A stretch of DNA of 37,743 bases, taken from NCBI GenBank assembly GCA_022764265.1, contig JALERO010000247.1, forward strand, positions 1-37,743, read 5' to 3'. The translations under genes and the position numbers were made by a program. The notes under the pieces were generated by a model. It ran no database searches and was not told the origin of the DNA. It saw only the letters and a list, made by a program, of their open reading frames with translations. This DNA is from Eubacterium sp. (GTDB lineage: Bacteria; Bacillota; Clostridia; Lachnospirales; Lachnospiraceae). Shown here in pieces: positions 8,644 through 18,647 of this stretch. Position 1 is the stretch's first letter, and every line of letters starts with the position of its first letter.

Positions 8644-9325
8644 ACATTTAGAGGAGGGGATTTTCCTCAAAAGGCCCAATCGGTTTGTGGCCCATGTAGA
8701 GGTTGAGGGAAAAGAAGAAATCTGTCATGTGAAAAATACAGGGCGATTGGGAGAATTGTTGATACCGGGAACAAGAGTGCTGCTGGAGCCTGCCGGTGAT
8801 ACGAGAAGAAAGACAAAGTATTCCCTGATTTGCGTCCGAAAAGACGATCAATGGGTAAATATTGATTCCCAGGTGCCCAATAAAGTGGCGGAGGAATGGA
8901 TTCGTGACGGGAATCTTATAGAAAATGTAACGCTGGTGAAACGAGAGCAGACTTATCTTCACTCCCGTTTTGACTTATATGTGGAAACAACGGAAGAAAA
9001 ATGGTTCGTGGAAGTAAAAGGTGTTACGCTCAATGTGGATGGTACCGCAATGTTTCCCGATGCACCGACGGAGCGGGGAAAGAAACATGTGGAGGAACTC
9101 ATCCAATGTCTGGAAGACGGATATCGCGGTGCCATTTTGTTTGTGATTCAGATGAAAGGGGTAACCCGTTTCATGCCTTTTGAGGAGAGACAGCCTGAAT
9201 TTGCCGAGGCATTGAGAAAAGCAAAAGAAGCCGGTGTGGAGATTTACGCTGTAGACTGTCTGGTGGATGGTGAGTCGATTCAGGCAGATCAGCTGATACC
9301 GGTTCAACTGGGGCATAATTATTGA
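8633..9325 (+). CDS. sfsA: SfsA, DNA/RNA nuclease family protein
   Basis: A 230-residue protein with the SfsA pattern throughout: RFVAHVEVEG, HVKNTGRLGELL, DSQVPNKV, then the PD-(D/E)XK-type core with DLYVETTEEKWFVEVKGVTL and FPDAPTERGKKHVEEL. The length matches the family. SfsA was named for sugar fermentation stimulation and shows OB-fold and nuclease-like domains; its cellular role remains loosely defined. GGGAG precedes the ATG, and the start lies inside the end of the helicase gene, so translation is probably coupled. Two neighbouring genes with PD-(D/E)XK cores suggest a nucleic acid processing unit. Confidence 0.93.
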   Translation: MKYKHLEEGIFLKRPNRFVAHVEVEGKEEICHVKNTGRLGELLIPGTRVLLEPAGDTRRKTKYSLICVRKDDQWVNIDSQVPNKVAEEWIRDGNLIENVTLVKREQTYLHSRFDLYVETTEEKWFVEVKGVTLNVDGTAMFPDAPTERGKKHVEELIQCLEDGYRGAILFVIQMKGVTRFMPFEERQPEFAEALRKAKEAGVEIYAVDCLVDGESIQADQLIPVQLGHNY

Positions 9326-9375
9326 AACCTTTGTTGTTCGCTTGTTACGACCCTGTTATATAGAAGGAGGATATT

Positions 9376-10281
9376 ATGGACTGGAAATTAATTGCGATGC
9401 CGGTCATCGGTGCTATTATTGGTTATGCGACCAACTGGATCGCTGTGAAGATGCTTTTTCGACCACACAAGGAAGTCAGAGTCATGGGCTGGAAACTTCC
9501 TTTTACACCGGGAGTGATTCCAAAAGGTCAGGGACGGCTTGCCAGGGCAGTGGGAAGAGCGGTAGAAGAGCAGCTTTTGACCCGGGAGGTACTGGAAGAA
9601 GAACTTTTGTCAGAAGAGAAAATGCAGAAGATGAAAGAAATGATCAGCGATTGGGTTGAAACCCAGAAAGCTTCGGAAAAGACTGTAAAAAAAGTGGCAG
9701 AAGATTTGATTTCCGAAGATTCCGTCGAGGATTTTATTGATTCTACAGAAGAGAAAATGACCGATATGATTTTTGAGAGAATTCAGGAGATGGATCCCGG
9801 TCACATGATTGCTGAAAAGGTATTGGAGGCGGCGAAGGAGAAGCTTGCCGAGTCCATGTTCGGCATGATGATCGGTGGTTCTATGCTGGAACCCATCGCG
9901 AAACAGGTCGAAGACAAAATCAATGAATATGTGACGGAATATGGAAGGCCATATGTGGAGCAGGTGGTAATGCAGGAATCGCTGAAGCTGCAGGAGGCTA
10001 CGGTTGGCAGTGCCTTTTCCGCAGTGGAAGGATATGGACTGGATCTGCCGGAACTGGTGGTTTCCCAATATGAGTCCATTGTGAGAGAAAAATTACCGCA
10101 GATTCTGGAAACATTGCATCTCTCCAGAATTGTGGAGGACAGAATCAATGCCATGGAAGTAGCTGAAGTGGAAGAACTGGTTATGTCCATCATGAAAAAA
10201 GAGCTTGGTGCGGTTGTCAATCTCGGTGCATTGATTGGTTTGTTGCTTGGTCTTGTGAATGTAGCTATACTATGTCTATAA
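9376..10281 (+). CDS. DUF445 family membrane protein
   Basis: A 301-residue protein of the DUF445 (YheB-like) family. Hydrophobic segments lie at both ends: residues 5-28 (with the typical GYATNWIAVKMLF motif) and about 275-300. The FTPGVIPKGQGRLA motif follows the first segment. The long central part is acidic and helical, likely a coiled rod on one side of the membrane. The function of the family is not settled; in Bacillus a relative is linked to sporulation and stress. AGGAGG lies five bases before the ATG. The stop is 14 bases upstream of the sirtuin start. Confidence 0.88.
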   Translation: MDWKLIAMPVIGAIIGYATNWIAVKMLFRPHKEVRVMGWKLPFTPGVIPKGQGRLARAVGRAVEEQLLTREVLEEELLSEEKMQKMKEMISDWVETQKASEKTVKKVAEDLISEDSVEDFIDSTEEKMTDMIFERIQEMDPGHMIAEKVLEAAKEKLAESMFGMMIGGSMLEPIAKQVEDKINEYVTEYGRPYVEQVVMQESLKLQEATVGSAFSAVEGYGLDLPELVVSQYESIVREKLPQILETLHLSRIVEDRINAMEVAEVEELVMSIMKKELGAVVNLGALIGLLLGLVNVAILCL

Positions 10282-10295
10282 AAGGAGGTATCCCT

Positions 10296-11015
10296 ATGAA
10301 CGAAAAAATCAGACAGCTGAAGGAAATCATTGATCAGACAGATAATCTGGTGTTTTTTGGTGGAGCCGGAGTCTCAACGGAAAGTGGAATTCCGGATTTT
10401 CGAAGCACTGACGGACTTTACAATATGAAATATAAATATCCGCCGGAGACAATCGTCAGTCACACCTTTTTTGTGAGAAAGACAGAAGAATTTTATGAAT
10501 TTTATAAAGACAAAATGATGGCCCTTGATGCGAAACCGAACAAGGCCCACGAGAAGCTGGCTCAGTGGGAGAGAGAGGGCAAATGTAGAGCGGTAGTCAC
10601 ACAGAATATTGACGGTCTGCATCAGATGGCAGGCAGTAAAAAAGTACTGGAACTTCACGGAAGCATTCACCGAAATTATTGTACGAAATGCGGCAAGTTT
10701 TTTGATGCTTCTTATGTAAAAAACAGTGATGGCATTCCAAGATGTGATGACTGTGGAGGTCTGATTAAACCAGATGTGGTTTTATATGAAGAAGGATTGG
10801 ATAATCAGGTGGTATCTGATGCGATTTATGCTATCGCCCATGCAGACGTGCTGATCATCGGGGGTACTTCTCTGGCTGTTTATCCGGCAGCGGGTATGAT
10901 CGACTATTTTAAGGGAAATCACCTGATCCTGATTAATAAATCATCTACTCCAAGGGACGGACAGGCGGATCTGATCATCAATGACAGTATTGGAGAGGTG
11001 TTTGGTCAGTTATGA
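10296..11015 (+). CDS. cobB: NAD-dependent protein deacylase, SIR2 family
   Basis: A 239-residue sirtuin that removes acyl groups from lysines using NAD. Visible motifs are [15 protein letters not shown] (NAD binding), TQNIDGLH with the following LHGS histidine (catalysis), and two zinc cysteine pairs (CTKC and CDDC). The [11 protein letters not shown] and LILIN motifs complete the Rossmann fold. AGGAGG sits six bases before the ATG at 10296; an upstream in-frame start at 10272 would overlap DUF445. The stop overlaps the next start as ATGA, so the J-domain gene is probably translated by coupling. Confidence 0.96.
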   Translation: MNEKIRQLKEIIDQTDNLVFFGGAGVSTESGIPDFRSTDGLYNMKYKYPPETIVSHTFFVRKTEEFYEFYKDKMMALDAKPNKAHEKLAQWEREGKCRAVVTQNIDGLHQMAGSKKVLELHGSIHRNYCTKCGKFFDASYVKNSDGIPRCDDCGGLIKPDVVLYEEGLDNQVVSDAIYAIAHADVLIIGGTSLAVYPAAGMIDYFKGNHLILINKSSTPRDGQADLIINDSIGEVFGQL

Positions 11016-12964
11016 TAGAAACCTGTTTTCACATATTGGGAATTGCGCCCACAAAGGATCAGGAGGCCATTCGGAAAGCATATCGCACACTGCTTCATCA
11101 GGTAAATCCAGAGGATGATGCCGCAGGCTTTCAGCATCTTCGGGAAGCCTATGAGGAAGCGTGCAAATATGCCAAAACAAAAGAAGGTGATTCTGATAAA
11201 GAAAAAACAGACATAGAGAAATTTGTTGATCGATGTCAGGAGCTTTATGAGGATTTTTACAGGCGAATCCATGTAGAAGAGTGGGAAACTCTTTTTGATG
11301 ATGACCTTTGCTATGATTTGGAGATGGAAGAGGAAGTGCGTAATGCATTCCTTGTATTTCTGATGGAGCACTTTCATCTCCCAGGTGAAGTCTGGAAGCT
11401 GATTGACCGTACCTTCCGGATTACGGACAGTCGGAAAGAACTGTTAGAATTGTTTCCGGAAGGATATGTAGACTTTCTTTTTCAGGCGGTGCAATACGAT
11501 AGTATATTGAATTATGATCTCTTTGAGGGGATGGACGGAGAAGATTTTGACGGTTATATTGAAATTTATCAGAGATTACGGCAGTATACGGATATGGGAT
11601 TGGCTGAGAAAGCAGAAAAAGAGCTGGAGCTTATAAAAGAAAGCCCCATCTATCATCCTTATGCTGACCTGGAAGAAGCAAGGATATTATTGTTTCAGAA
11701 TAAACCCGAGGAAGCGGATCGGATTTTTACCCGTTTGGGAAAAGAATACGATACGGAGGAAAGAATTGTCTGTTGTTACGGGCAATTCCTTCAAATGCAG
11801 AATCGATGGGATGAGGCGAAAGGTATTTATGACCTTCTTCTGTCGGAACTCCCGGATTCCACTCAGGCACAAAATGGAAAAGCAGAAGAATTACTTCATG
11901 AAGGGCGATACCGGGAAGCCAGGGAGATGATTCTGGATCTGCTGGAATATAATCCTCAGGATGAGCGTCTGATGAAAGATCTGACGGATGCCAATGTTTT
12001 TATGATTGAAGAATTGGCACCCGAATACAGGGAGAAGAGACTAAGTCAGGATTCGCTTATGGAGCTTGCGTGGTGTTATTATCAGAATATGCGATTTGAA
12101 GAGGGAATTTCTGTTCTGGATTCCTTTTCTCCGGATGAAGAGCATGTACTGGATTACCATAATTTAAAAGGACGAATTTATCTGACTGTGGATAAAAATG
12201 AAGAAGCACTGGTGCATCTCATTCCCTGGCTGGAGGAAATCAAAAAAGTCAAGCCGGACGGGACCAAGAAAACCGCCAGAAAGCTTGCCAGACTGGGATA
12301 TGCCTACTATACTATAGGCTCCGCGAAAGCATCTATTTTTCTTCAAAAAATAGAAAAAATGCCAAAAAAAGAAAAACAATGGCAAGGGGATAAAGACATC
12401 GCAGAAATTATGTGGTATTTTGAAAAAGCCATTGAGGAAGAAAAAGAAGAAGGGCAGATTATCAGCTATTATCATACGATTGCCGATATCTGGAGACAAT
12501 TGAATGATTATTCAAAAGTTGTGGATGCCTGCGATAAGATGCTGAATCGCAATCCCGGATATTATCCGGCTGTCCTGCTGCGTCAGGATGCCTATCTGCA
12601 TCTGGGAATGTATCAGAGTGTGGCAGATGACTATCAGAGAGCGATTCAATTGTACCCATATTATGGAAAACCATATGCCACTTTAATAAAAATGTATTTT
12701 ATGTTCGGGGATTATACCAGGATTCAGGAAATTTTGCAGATTGCGGAAAAAAGTCAGATTGAAAGTGACGAACTGACCTTGCTCAAGGCACGATGGAAGG
12801 CAATTACAGCCAAATCTTCAGGAGATTTGGAGGAGGCTCTGGAATTGTTGGATTCCTTGTGGCAAAAAGGCTGGACAGTTCAGTCGGACATTGAACAAAA
12901 GGATTGGGAGAATGTAGGTCATCTCATATCTGAAATAAAAGAGAAAATGGAGGAACAAAAGTGA
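11012..12964 (+). CDS. J-domain/TPR protein with NPE in place of HPD
   Basis: A 650-residue protein starting with a J-domain-like segment (residues 1-55: [24 protein letters not shown], then [11 protein letters not shown]). The invariant HPD tripeptide that activates Hsp70 is replaced by NPE in the stretch HQVNPEDD. The rest is helical and reads as degenerate tetratricopeptide-like repeats, for example around residues 200-300, 340-400 and 485-600, suiting it to bind a client or scaffold. It overlaps the sirtuin by 4 bases (ATGA) and the Hsp70 gene by 4 bases (GTGA), so the three are made together. It is most likely the dedicated co-chaperone of the adjacent HscC-type protein, as in the E. coli HscC/DjlC system. 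Confidence 0.85.
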   Translation: MIETCFHILGIAPTKDQEAIRKAYRTLLHQVNPEDDAAGFQHLREAYEEACKYAKTKEGDSDKEKTDIEKFVDRCQELYEDFYRRIHVEEWETLFDDDLCYDLEMEEEVRNAFLVFLMEHFHLPGEVWKLIDRTFRITDSRKELLELFPEGYVDFLFQAVQYDSILNYDLFEGMDGEDFDGYIEIYQRLRQYTDMGLAEKAEKELELIKESPIYHPYADLEEARILLFQNKPEEADRIFTRLGKEYDTEERIVCCYGQFLQMQNRWDEAKGIYDLLLSELPDSTQAQNGKAEELLHEGRYREAREMILDLLEYNPQDERLMKDLTDANVFMIEELAPEYREKRLSQDSLMELAWCYYQNMRFEEGISVLDSFSPDEEHVLDYHNLKGRIYLTVDKNEEALVHLIPWLEEIKKVKPDGTKKTARKLARLGYAYYTIGSAKASIFLQKIEKMPKKEKQWQGDKDIAEIMWYFEKAIEEEKEEGQIISYYHTIADIWRQLNDYSKVVDACDKMLNRNPGYYPAVLLRQDAYLHLGMYQSVADDYQRAIQLYPYYGKPYATLIKMYFMFGDYTRIQEILQIAEKSQIESDELTLLKARWKAITAKSSGDLEEALELLDSLWQKGWTVQSDIEQKDWENVGHLISEIKEKMEEQK

Positions 12965-14661
12965 TAATTGGAATTGATTTGGGAACGACTAATTCGCTTG
13001 CAGCATATTTCACAGAAGATGGTCCCAAAATCATACCGAATCGGCTGGGAGAAAGGCTTACGCCTTCTGTGGTAAGCATTGATGAAAATGATCAGGTTTT
13101 TGTGGGAAGATCGGCCTTAGAAAGAATGGCAGTCCATCCTGATCAGGCAGCGAGCCTGTTTAAGAGAAGCATGGGAAGTAAAAAAGAATTTCATCTTGGA
13201 AATAAATGCTTTTCCGCGGAAGAGTTATCTTCTTTTGTCCTTCGCTCACTGAAGGAAGATGCGGAGTATTATCTGGGAGAAGAAGTGACGGAAGCGGTTA
13301 TCAGTGTTCCGGCATATTTTAATGATGTGAAAAGAAAAGCTACCAAGAGAGCCGGTGAGTTGGCAGGTCTTCGGGTAGAGAGAATCATCAGTGAGCCGAC
13401 GGCAGCGGCCATTGCTTATGGCCTTTATCAGAAAAGAGAAGACAGCAAGTTCCTGGTTTTTGATCTGGGCGGCGGAACCTTCGATGTTTCCATTCTTGAT
13501 CTGGATGATGATATTATGGAAATCCGTGCCGTTGCAGGAGACAATTATCTTGGAGGTGAGGATTTTACAAACTTAATTCTGGAGAATTATCTGGAAGATC
13601 ATAATCTGGACAGCAATGGGCTTTCTGAAAAAGAGAAAACTTATTTCCGCAATCAGGCCGAGAAAAGCAAATGTCATCCGGAGCAGGATGGATCTTATCG
13701 GATGCAGGCGATAATAGATGGAGTGAGAGAGGAAACGGTTCTTAGTCGCAAAGATTTTGAAAAGAAGGCAACACAGTTATTTGATCGGATCAAGCAACCG
13801 GTGAGAAGAAGTCTTTCGGATGCAGGGGTACGTGTCCGTGAAATTGATGAGATTGTATTGGTAGGTGGAACCACCAAAATGCCGGCAGTGAGAAAGTTCG
13901 TCAGTCGTCTCTTCGGTCGGGTTCCGGATACCAGTGTCAATCCAGATGAAGCGGTCGCTCTGGGAGCGGCTATTCAGGGAGCCATGAAGGAGAGAAAGGA
14001 ATCCGTTCGTGAAGTGATTCTGACAGATGTATGCCCGTTTACTCTTGGAACAGAAGTGGCTGTAAAGATGGAGAATGATCGTCTGGAAAATAATCATTTC
14101 TGTCCGATTCTGGAAAGAAATACAGTGATTCCTGCCAGCAGAACAGAAAAGTTTTTTACCATTTATGATCATCAGACCCAGGTGGAAATCCATATCCTGC
14201 AGGGCGAAAGCCGATTTGCTTCCAACAATGTGTCCCTTGGAACCATTCGCCTTACCGTACCTGACAACATGGCAGGAGAAGAGGAGATTGATATCACTTA
14301 TACATATGATGTGAACGCTTTATTGGAAGTGGAGGCAAAAATAAAATCCACCGGTGAGAGGGTGACAAAACTCATCAAAAATCAGGAAACGGATATGTCT
14401 CTGGAGCAAATGCAGGCGAGGATGAAAGAATTGGCTTATCTGAAAATTCATCCGAGAGATCAGGAGGCCAACAAGGTTCTTCTGCTTCGAGGAGAGCGTT
14501 TATATGAGGAAGCCACGGGAGAACTGAGAGAAGCTTTGGAAATGGTCACAAGACAGTTTGAACATATTTTAGACAAGCAGGATCCGTCAAAAATTGCCGA
14601 GGCGAGGAAGGATTACGAAGAGGCACTTGATTTTATAGAAGAAGAAATGTGGACCAATTAG
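12961..14661 (+). CDS. hscC: Hsp70-family chaperone, HscC type
   Basis: A 566-residue Hsp70. The ATPase domain is complete, with [10 protein letters not shown] at the start, [35 protein letters not shown], and [13 protein letters not shown]. The substrate domain is short and ends in a helical lid without the EEVD-like or long Gly-rich tail of DnaK. Length and order match HscC (about 556 residues) rather than DnaK (about 610-640). The start is GTG, with AGGA upstream, overlapping the J-protein stop. HscC chaperones act on specific partners rather than general folding. The client may relate to the sirtuin, but that is only context. Confidence 0.92.
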   Translation: MIIGIDLGTTNSLAAYFTEDGPKIIPNRLGERLTPSVVSIDENDQVFVGRSALERMAVHPDQAASLFKRSMGSKKEFHLGNKCFSAEELSSFVLRSLKEDAEYYLGEEVTEAVISVPAYFNDVKRKATKRAGELAGLRVERIISEPTAAAIAYGLYQKREDSKFLVFDLGGGTFDVSILDLDDDIMEIRAVAGDNYLGGEDFTNLILENYLEDHNLDSNGLSEKEKTYFRNQAEKSKCHPEQDGSYRMQAIIDGVREETVLSRKDFEKKATQLFDRIKQPVRRSLSDAGVRVREIDEIVLVGGTTKMPAVRKFVSRLFGRVPDTSVNPDEAVALGAAIQGAMKERKESVREVILTDVCPFTLGTEVAVKMENDRLENNHFCPILERNTVIPASRTEKFFTIYDHQTQVEIHILQGESRFASNNVSLGTIRLTVPDNMAGEEEIDITYTYDVNALLEVEAKIKSTGERVTKLIKNQETDMSLEQMQARMKELAYLKIHPRDQEANKVLLLRGERLYEEATGELREALEMVTRQFEHILDKQDPSKIAEARKDYEEALDFIEEEMWTN

Positions 14662-14707
14662 AGCGTACAGATCTCAGAGATAATCTTGACTGATGAGGAG
14701 TAGGAAG

Positions 14708-15202
14708 ATGATACCCACAACATTATGTTACATAGAAAAAGATGACAGCTATCTGATGCTTCATCGGATAGCAAAAAAGGTGGACATTAATAAAGATAAA
14801 TGGATTGGTGTCGGAGGAAAATTTGAAGATAAGGAAAGCCCGGAGGAATGTCTCCTTCGTGAAGTGAAAGAGGAAACCGGGCTCACATTGACTTCTTTCC
14901 GTCTGCGGGGAATTGTCACTTTCGTGTCAGATCGCTGGGTGACGGAATATATGTTTTTGTATACTGCGGATGAATATGAGGGAGAGATGCGTTCCTGCAA
15001 TGAAGGAACTCTGGAATGGGTACCCAAAAATGATCTTCATCTCCTGAACCTCTGGGAGGGAGACAAGATTTTTCTGAAACTGATTGCAGAGGATGCTCCT
15101 TTCTTCTCATTAAAACTCTCCTATGAAGGAGATAATCTGATATACGCCGCACTGGACGGGAAACAGATTACTTTAAGAAAAAATGAATTAATTTATTGTT
15201 GA
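14708..15202 (+). CDS. Nudix hydrolase, MutT/8-oxo-dGTP diphosphatase type
   Basis: A 164-residue Nudix enzyme with a perfect Nudix box at residues 37-59 (G-x5-E-x7-REVKEETGL), which binds Mg2+ and cleaves a nucleoside diphosphate-X bond. The N-terminus (TTLCYIEKDDSYLMLHR) and the KWIGVGGK segment are those of the 8-oxo-dGTP subgroup, so sanitising oxidised nucleotides is likely; the exact substrate is inferred. The ATG at 14708 has GAGGAG seven bases upstream, better than the ATG at 14693. The last 35 bases overlap the converging aldehyde dehydrogenase gene. Its terminator lies within that gene. Confidence 0.9.
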   Translation: MIPTTLCYIEKDDSYLMLHRIAKKVDINKDKWIGVGGKFEDKESPEECLLREVKEETGLTLTSFRLRGIVTFVSDRWVTEYMFLYTADEYEGEMRSCNEGTLEWVPKNDLHLLNLWEGDKIFLKLIAEDAPFFSLKLSYEGDNLIYAALDGKQITLRKNELIYC

Positions 15203-16547
15203 TTTCTTTATATGGCTGGTATCGCATTGGCAGATCCAGCCATGTTTTTTTATCAACTATACTTTTATAATGAGAGAATGTACGGAATCCTTCTTTTCCA
15301 TGATATGCTCCCATACCACTTTCACCGAATCCACCAAAGCCCATCTCGCTGGTGGCAAGATGGATGATCGTATCATTGATACATCCACCACCGAACCCAC
15401 ATCTGGATGTCACCTTATCGGCAATGTGCTTATCATTAGTAAACAGATAAAGAGCCAGAGGATGTGGCTTTTGATTCACTGTCTGAATGACCTCTTCAAT
15501 GGATTCAAAGGTGAGAACAGGAAGAAGAGGACCGAAAATCTCCTCCTGCATAACCGGATCTTCAAAGGTGATGTGGTCCATGACGGTCGGTTCAATCCTC
15601 AGGGATTCCCATTGATAATTTCCACCATGGACCGCTTTTTCTGTATCAATTAATCCAAGAATTCTCTGAAAATGCTTTTCGTTTATTATCTTGCCATAAT
15701 CCGGATTGTCCAGAGGTTTCGCACCAAATTGAAGGGTGATCTGTTTTCGGATTTCTCTGATCAGATCATCTTTTATAGTTTTATCACAATAAAGATAATC
15801 CGGTGCAACGCAGGTCTGCCCGCAATTTAAAAACTTGCCGAAGACAATGCGTTTGGCTGCCAGGGTAAGGTTGGCAGTTTTCTCCACGATACAAGGACTT
15901 TTTCCACCCAGCTCCAGAGTGACCGGAGTCAGATGTTCGGAGGCCTTTCTCATGACTTCTTTGCCTACTGTCTGGCTTCCGGTGAAAAAGATATAGTCAA
16001 AATGTTCATTTAGAAGGCATGTATTTTCCGCACGGCCTCCGGTTACGACAGTGACATATTCCGGAGGAAAACATTCTGCAATGATTTTGGCAATAATGTC
16101 ACTGGTGTGAGGAGAGTAGGCGCTGGGTTTCATCACCACCGTATTGCCGGCGGCAATGGCATCCACCAATGGATCCATAGTCAGAAGAAATGGATAATTC
16201 CACGGGCTCATGATCAATACAACACCATAAGGTGAAGGCTTCTGGTAGCTTCTGGAATGAAATTGCGCAAGTGGTGTGCGAAAGCGTTTTTCCTTTGCAA
16301 AGGAATGAATGTGTTTGAGCATATAGCTGATTTCACTGAATACGAGGCCGGTCTCACACATATAGCTTTCAAAATCACTCTTACCAAGATCTTTCCGGAG
16401 TGCCTGATGAATTTCAGATGAGTATTTTTGAATACAGTTTTTCAGCTTAACCAGTGCTTCTATGCGTCGGGAGAGTTCCAGGGTAGCGCCGGTATTAAAA
16501 AAACGGCGTTGTTTTTTGACGATTTCGTTGATTTCCTGAGCGTTCAT
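15168..16547 (-). CDS. Aldehyde dehydrogenase, class 3 type
   Basis: A 459-residue NAD(P)-dependent aldehyde dehydrogenase. It oxidises an aldehyde to the acid through Cys246 (motif FLNCGQTCVAPDY) with Glu212 in LELGGKSPC as base; the cofactor region includes MSPWNYPF and FTGSQTVGK. It lacks an N-terminal extension and has the length of the short class 3/AlkH-like enzymes active on medium-chain or aromatic aldehydes. It is the second gene of a two-gene operon, 15 bases after the iron alcohol dehydrogenase, so alcohol and aldehyde are probably interconverted in sequence. AGAGG lies upstream of the ATG. Its 3' end encodes, on the opposite strand, the Nudix terminator. Confidence 0.94.
   Translation of the reverse strand: MNAQEINEIVKKQRRFFNTGATLELSRRIEALVKLKNCIQKYSSEIHQALRKDLGKSDFESYMCETGLVFSEISYMLKHIHSFAKEKRFRTPLAQFHSRSYQKPSPYGVVLIMSPWNYPFLLTMDPLVDAIAAGNTVVMKPSAYSPHTSDIIAKIIAECFPPEYVTVVTGGRAENTCLLNEHFDYIFFTGSQTVGKEVMRKASEHLTPVTLELGGKSPCIVEKTANLTLAAKRIVFGKFLNCGQTCVAPDYLYCDKTIKDDLIREIRKQITLQFGAKPLDNPDYGKIINEKHFQRILGLIDTEKAVHGGNYQWESLRIEPTVMDHITFEDPVMQEEIFGPLLPVLTFESIEEVIQTVNQKPHPLALYLFTNDKHIADKVTSRCGFGGGCINDTIIHLATSEMGFGGFGESGMGAYHGKEGFRTFSHYKSIVDKKTWLDLPMRYQPYKEINNKLIHFFLK
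15212..15251 (+). terminator. Nudix gene terminator embedded in the ALDH coding sequence
   Basis: ATGGCTGG at 15212-15219 pairs perfectly with CCAGCCAT at 15236-15243. The stem is extended inward by ATC/GAT, and seven T follow at 15245-15251. It is a textbook plus-strand terminator but lies wholly inside the minus-strand aldehyde dehydrogenase, where it encodes residues around TWLDLPMRYQPY near the C-terminus. Confidence 0.88.
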
Positions 16548-16562
16548 AATGCCATCCTCTTT

Positions 16563-17774
16563 CTATTCTTCATCGTGTGCCATTAATTTATAGTAAAACT
16601 GTTCCAGTTCACCGGCATCCATCAGTACTGGAACCGGATAGAGTGGATTCGCTTCTTTGTCGGCATAATGAGCTAATCTTGGAATATCCTGTTCTCTGAT
16701 TTCAGCCACAGTATCGCCGATTCCGAATTCTTTCTTCATAGCCTTGATAGCATCGATAAAGCAAAGAGCAGCTTCCTCTGTCGGAGACTCTTCTTCTGCG
16801 ATTCCGGCAGCAACAGCAAGCTCGGCCAGTTTCGGATATATACATTCTCCGTAAGCTTCCAGTACGAAAGGAAGGAGAATGGCATTGGCGAGCCCGTGAG
16901 GAATGTTATATTCCCCACCAAGCGAGTGAGCCACGGCATGCACGTAACCCACATAAGACTTCGTGAATGCACAGCCGGCATAATAAGATGCCTTTAACAT
17001 ATTCCGTCTTGCTTCCAGATTACTGCCGTCCTGATAAACCGTTTCCAGATTGTTAAAAATTAATTCTACGGCCATGAGAGCATTTTTTCTTGTACCTGGG
17101 GTTGTGGAATTGCCAATATAAGCCTCGACTGCATGGGTGAGGGCGTCCATACCGGTGGTTGCAGTAATGAACGGAGGAAGACTTAAAGTGACTTTCGGAT
17201 CAAGAACCGCATATCTCGGAGTTAGTGGGAAATCATTGATTGCATATTTGTGCCTCGTTACCGCATCGGTAATTACCGCTGCGATGGTTGCTTCGCTGCC
17301 TGTCCCGGCGGTTGTCGGAACGGCAAGCAGAAGAGGCAATTTTTTATGTACTTTGAGTATTCCTTTCATGGTGGCAAGGGAGACATCTGGTTTCACAATC
17401 TTGACACCAACTGCTTTTGCACAATCTATGCTGGAGCCGCCTCCGAAACCGATAATTGCCGTACATCCGTGTTCGCGGTAAAGTTCTGCTGCTTCATATA
17501 CATTTACGGTGGTTGGATTGGCAACGGTATCATCATAGATTATATATGAAATATTATGGTCAGAAAGAGCCTGTTTCATTCGGTCGAGCAGTCCCAGTTC
17601 CATTAGACCTTTATCAGTGACAATCAGAACGCTGTTGATTTTTTTCTTCTTAAGTATTTCGGGTATTGCTTTGATGCTTCCCAAAATTTTTGGCTTCCGA
17701 TAAGGAAGAAAAGGGATAGATAGTTTCAAAATTGTCTGGAAGGTACGACAATATGTTCTCTTTAGTGGGTTCAT
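16563..17774 (-). CDS. Iron-containing alcohol dehydrogenase
   Basis: A 403-residue group III alcohol dehydrogenase that interconverts an alcohol and aldehyde with NAD(P). The nucleotide site GFGGGSSIDCAKA is at 109-121, and the metal ligands appear as Asp210 and His214 (TTGMDALTHAVEAY) with His279 and His293 (VHAVAHSLGG and IPHGLANA), the spacing of FucO-like enzymes. The N-terminal 25 residues are more basic and hydrophobic than usual. It has its own promoter and lies 15 bases before the aldehyde dehydrogenase. The substrate is unknown; butanol, 1,2-propanediol or a lipid-derived alcohol are possibilities. Confidence 0.94.
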   Translation of the reverse strand: MNPLKRTYCRTFQTILKLSIPFLPYRKPKILGSIKAIPEILKKKKINSVLIVTDKGLMELGLLDRMKQALSDHNISYIIYDDTVANPTTVNVYEAAELYREHGCTAIIGFGGGSSIDCAKAVGVKIVKPDVSLATMKGILKVHKKLPLLLAVPTTAGTGSEATIAAVITDAVTRHKYAINDFPLTPRYAVLDPKVTLSLPPFITATTGMDALTHAVEAYIGNSTTPGTRKNALMAVELIFNNLETVYQDGSNLEARRNMLKASYYAGCAFTKSYVGYVHAVAHSLGGEYNIPHGLANAILLPFVLEAYGECIYPKLAELAVAAGIAEEESPTEEAALCFIDAIKAMKKEFGIGDTVAEIREQDIPRLAHYADKEANPLYPVPVLMDAGELEQFYYKLMAHDEE

Positions 17775-17809
17775 AATAAAGGGGTTCCTTTCTGTAAGAA
17801 TCTTCCTTT

Positions 17810-17838
17810 ATTTTAAAACAGGATAAGGTATCGGTCAA
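17810..17838 (-). promoter_or_regulatory. Promoter of the ADH-ALDH operon
   Basis: On the minus strand: TTGACC, exactly 17 bases, then TAAAAT. It lies within the 105-base gap after the TIGR03915 gene, so the dehydrogenases need not depend on the SOS-linked promoter upstream. Confidence 0.8.
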
Positions 17839-17879
17839 TGGATTTTTGATGTTCCGAAACAGTGGTAAAATGTGGAATC

Positions 17880-18647
17880 CTATATTTGGTCAAAAGACTG
17901 AAATTCGGTCATATTTTTCCGATACCATAGTGGGAGCATGTTTCTCTGGCAACGAGGATTAAATCGTTCCTTGATACCAATAGCTTCAAAAAATTCTTTC
18001 CACAAATCCACAAATGGATCGTCACAGGCTTCGGAGAGAAGGAGCATATCCTGTTCAGACAAGGGAGTCAGATAATAATCCGTATCTGCGGGGTGAACGA
18101 CGGCAAGATTTCTGTTGTCATCAATGATCATCCAGTTTTCAGAAGGCATTCGATCAGCAAAATGTGGTGCTATGAGAGTCAACACATTACTTCTGGGGGC
18201 AATGTGAGAAATCAGTGTATTGTGGGACATGGTAGAAAATCGAACAAACTCCTGGAAATAATGGGATTCGTTCCCTACTTTACGGTCAAGCTCCAAAAGA
18301 CGCATGACAGCTGGTTCCTGTAAACGATGGATGATAGAAGGACCATAATAAAATCCCACAGTTAAAAAGCGATATATGGCATCCAGCTTATCCGGCTGGT
18401 CTGACATAGCAGCACGATAGACCATAATGTAGGCACGGAATGAAATCTTTTGACGAATCGTTCGAATGACACTGGCTGTTTTGGATGGGTCTGCCTCTGT
18501 GCGGCGATATTCACAGAATAATTCCAGATTGCCGATGGGATCGGCTTTCAGTCGGACGTTGGAATGTCCCAGCCTTGATGCCCATGCGTCGTAGACGCAG
18601 GTCATCATATCATCGAACTGATCGCGACAGGTGAAAACCGTTGTCAT
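17880..18647 (-). CDS. TIGR03915-type putative DNA repair protein (DUF4130)
   Basis: A 255-residue protein of the family that always accompanies the radical SAM protein encoded just upstream. The N-terminal FTCRDQFDDMMTCVYDAW, the central RFLTVGFYYG and the C-terminal PRCQRNMLPLWYRKNMTEF are the conserved blocks I recognise. No biochemical activity is established; the C-terminal part resembles a domain fused to uracil-DNA glycosylase-like proteins in other bacteria. The ATG at 18647 overlaps the radical SAM stop as ATGA, with AGGA upstream, so the two are coupled. A TTG at 18662 is less likely. The SOS-flanked promoter supports a DNA damage role. Confidence 0.87.
   Translation of the reverse strand: MTTVFTCRDQFDDMMTCVYDAWASRLGHSNVRLKADPIGNLELFCEYRRTEADPSKTASVIRTIRQKISFRAYIMVYRAAMSDQPDKLDAIYRFLTVGFYYGPSIIHRLQEPAVMRLLELDRKVGNESHYFQEFVRFSTMSHNTLISHIAPRSNVLTLIAPHFADRMPSENWMIIDDNRNLAVVHPADTDYYLTPLSEQDMLLLSEACDDPFVDLWKEFFEAIGIKERFNPRCQRNMLPLWYRKNMTEFQSFDQI

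Noticed and set aside
9610-10068. Minus-strand frame of 152 codons inside DUF445
   Set aside because: The plus frame has family motifs and a strong ribosome binding site; the antisense frame has neither.
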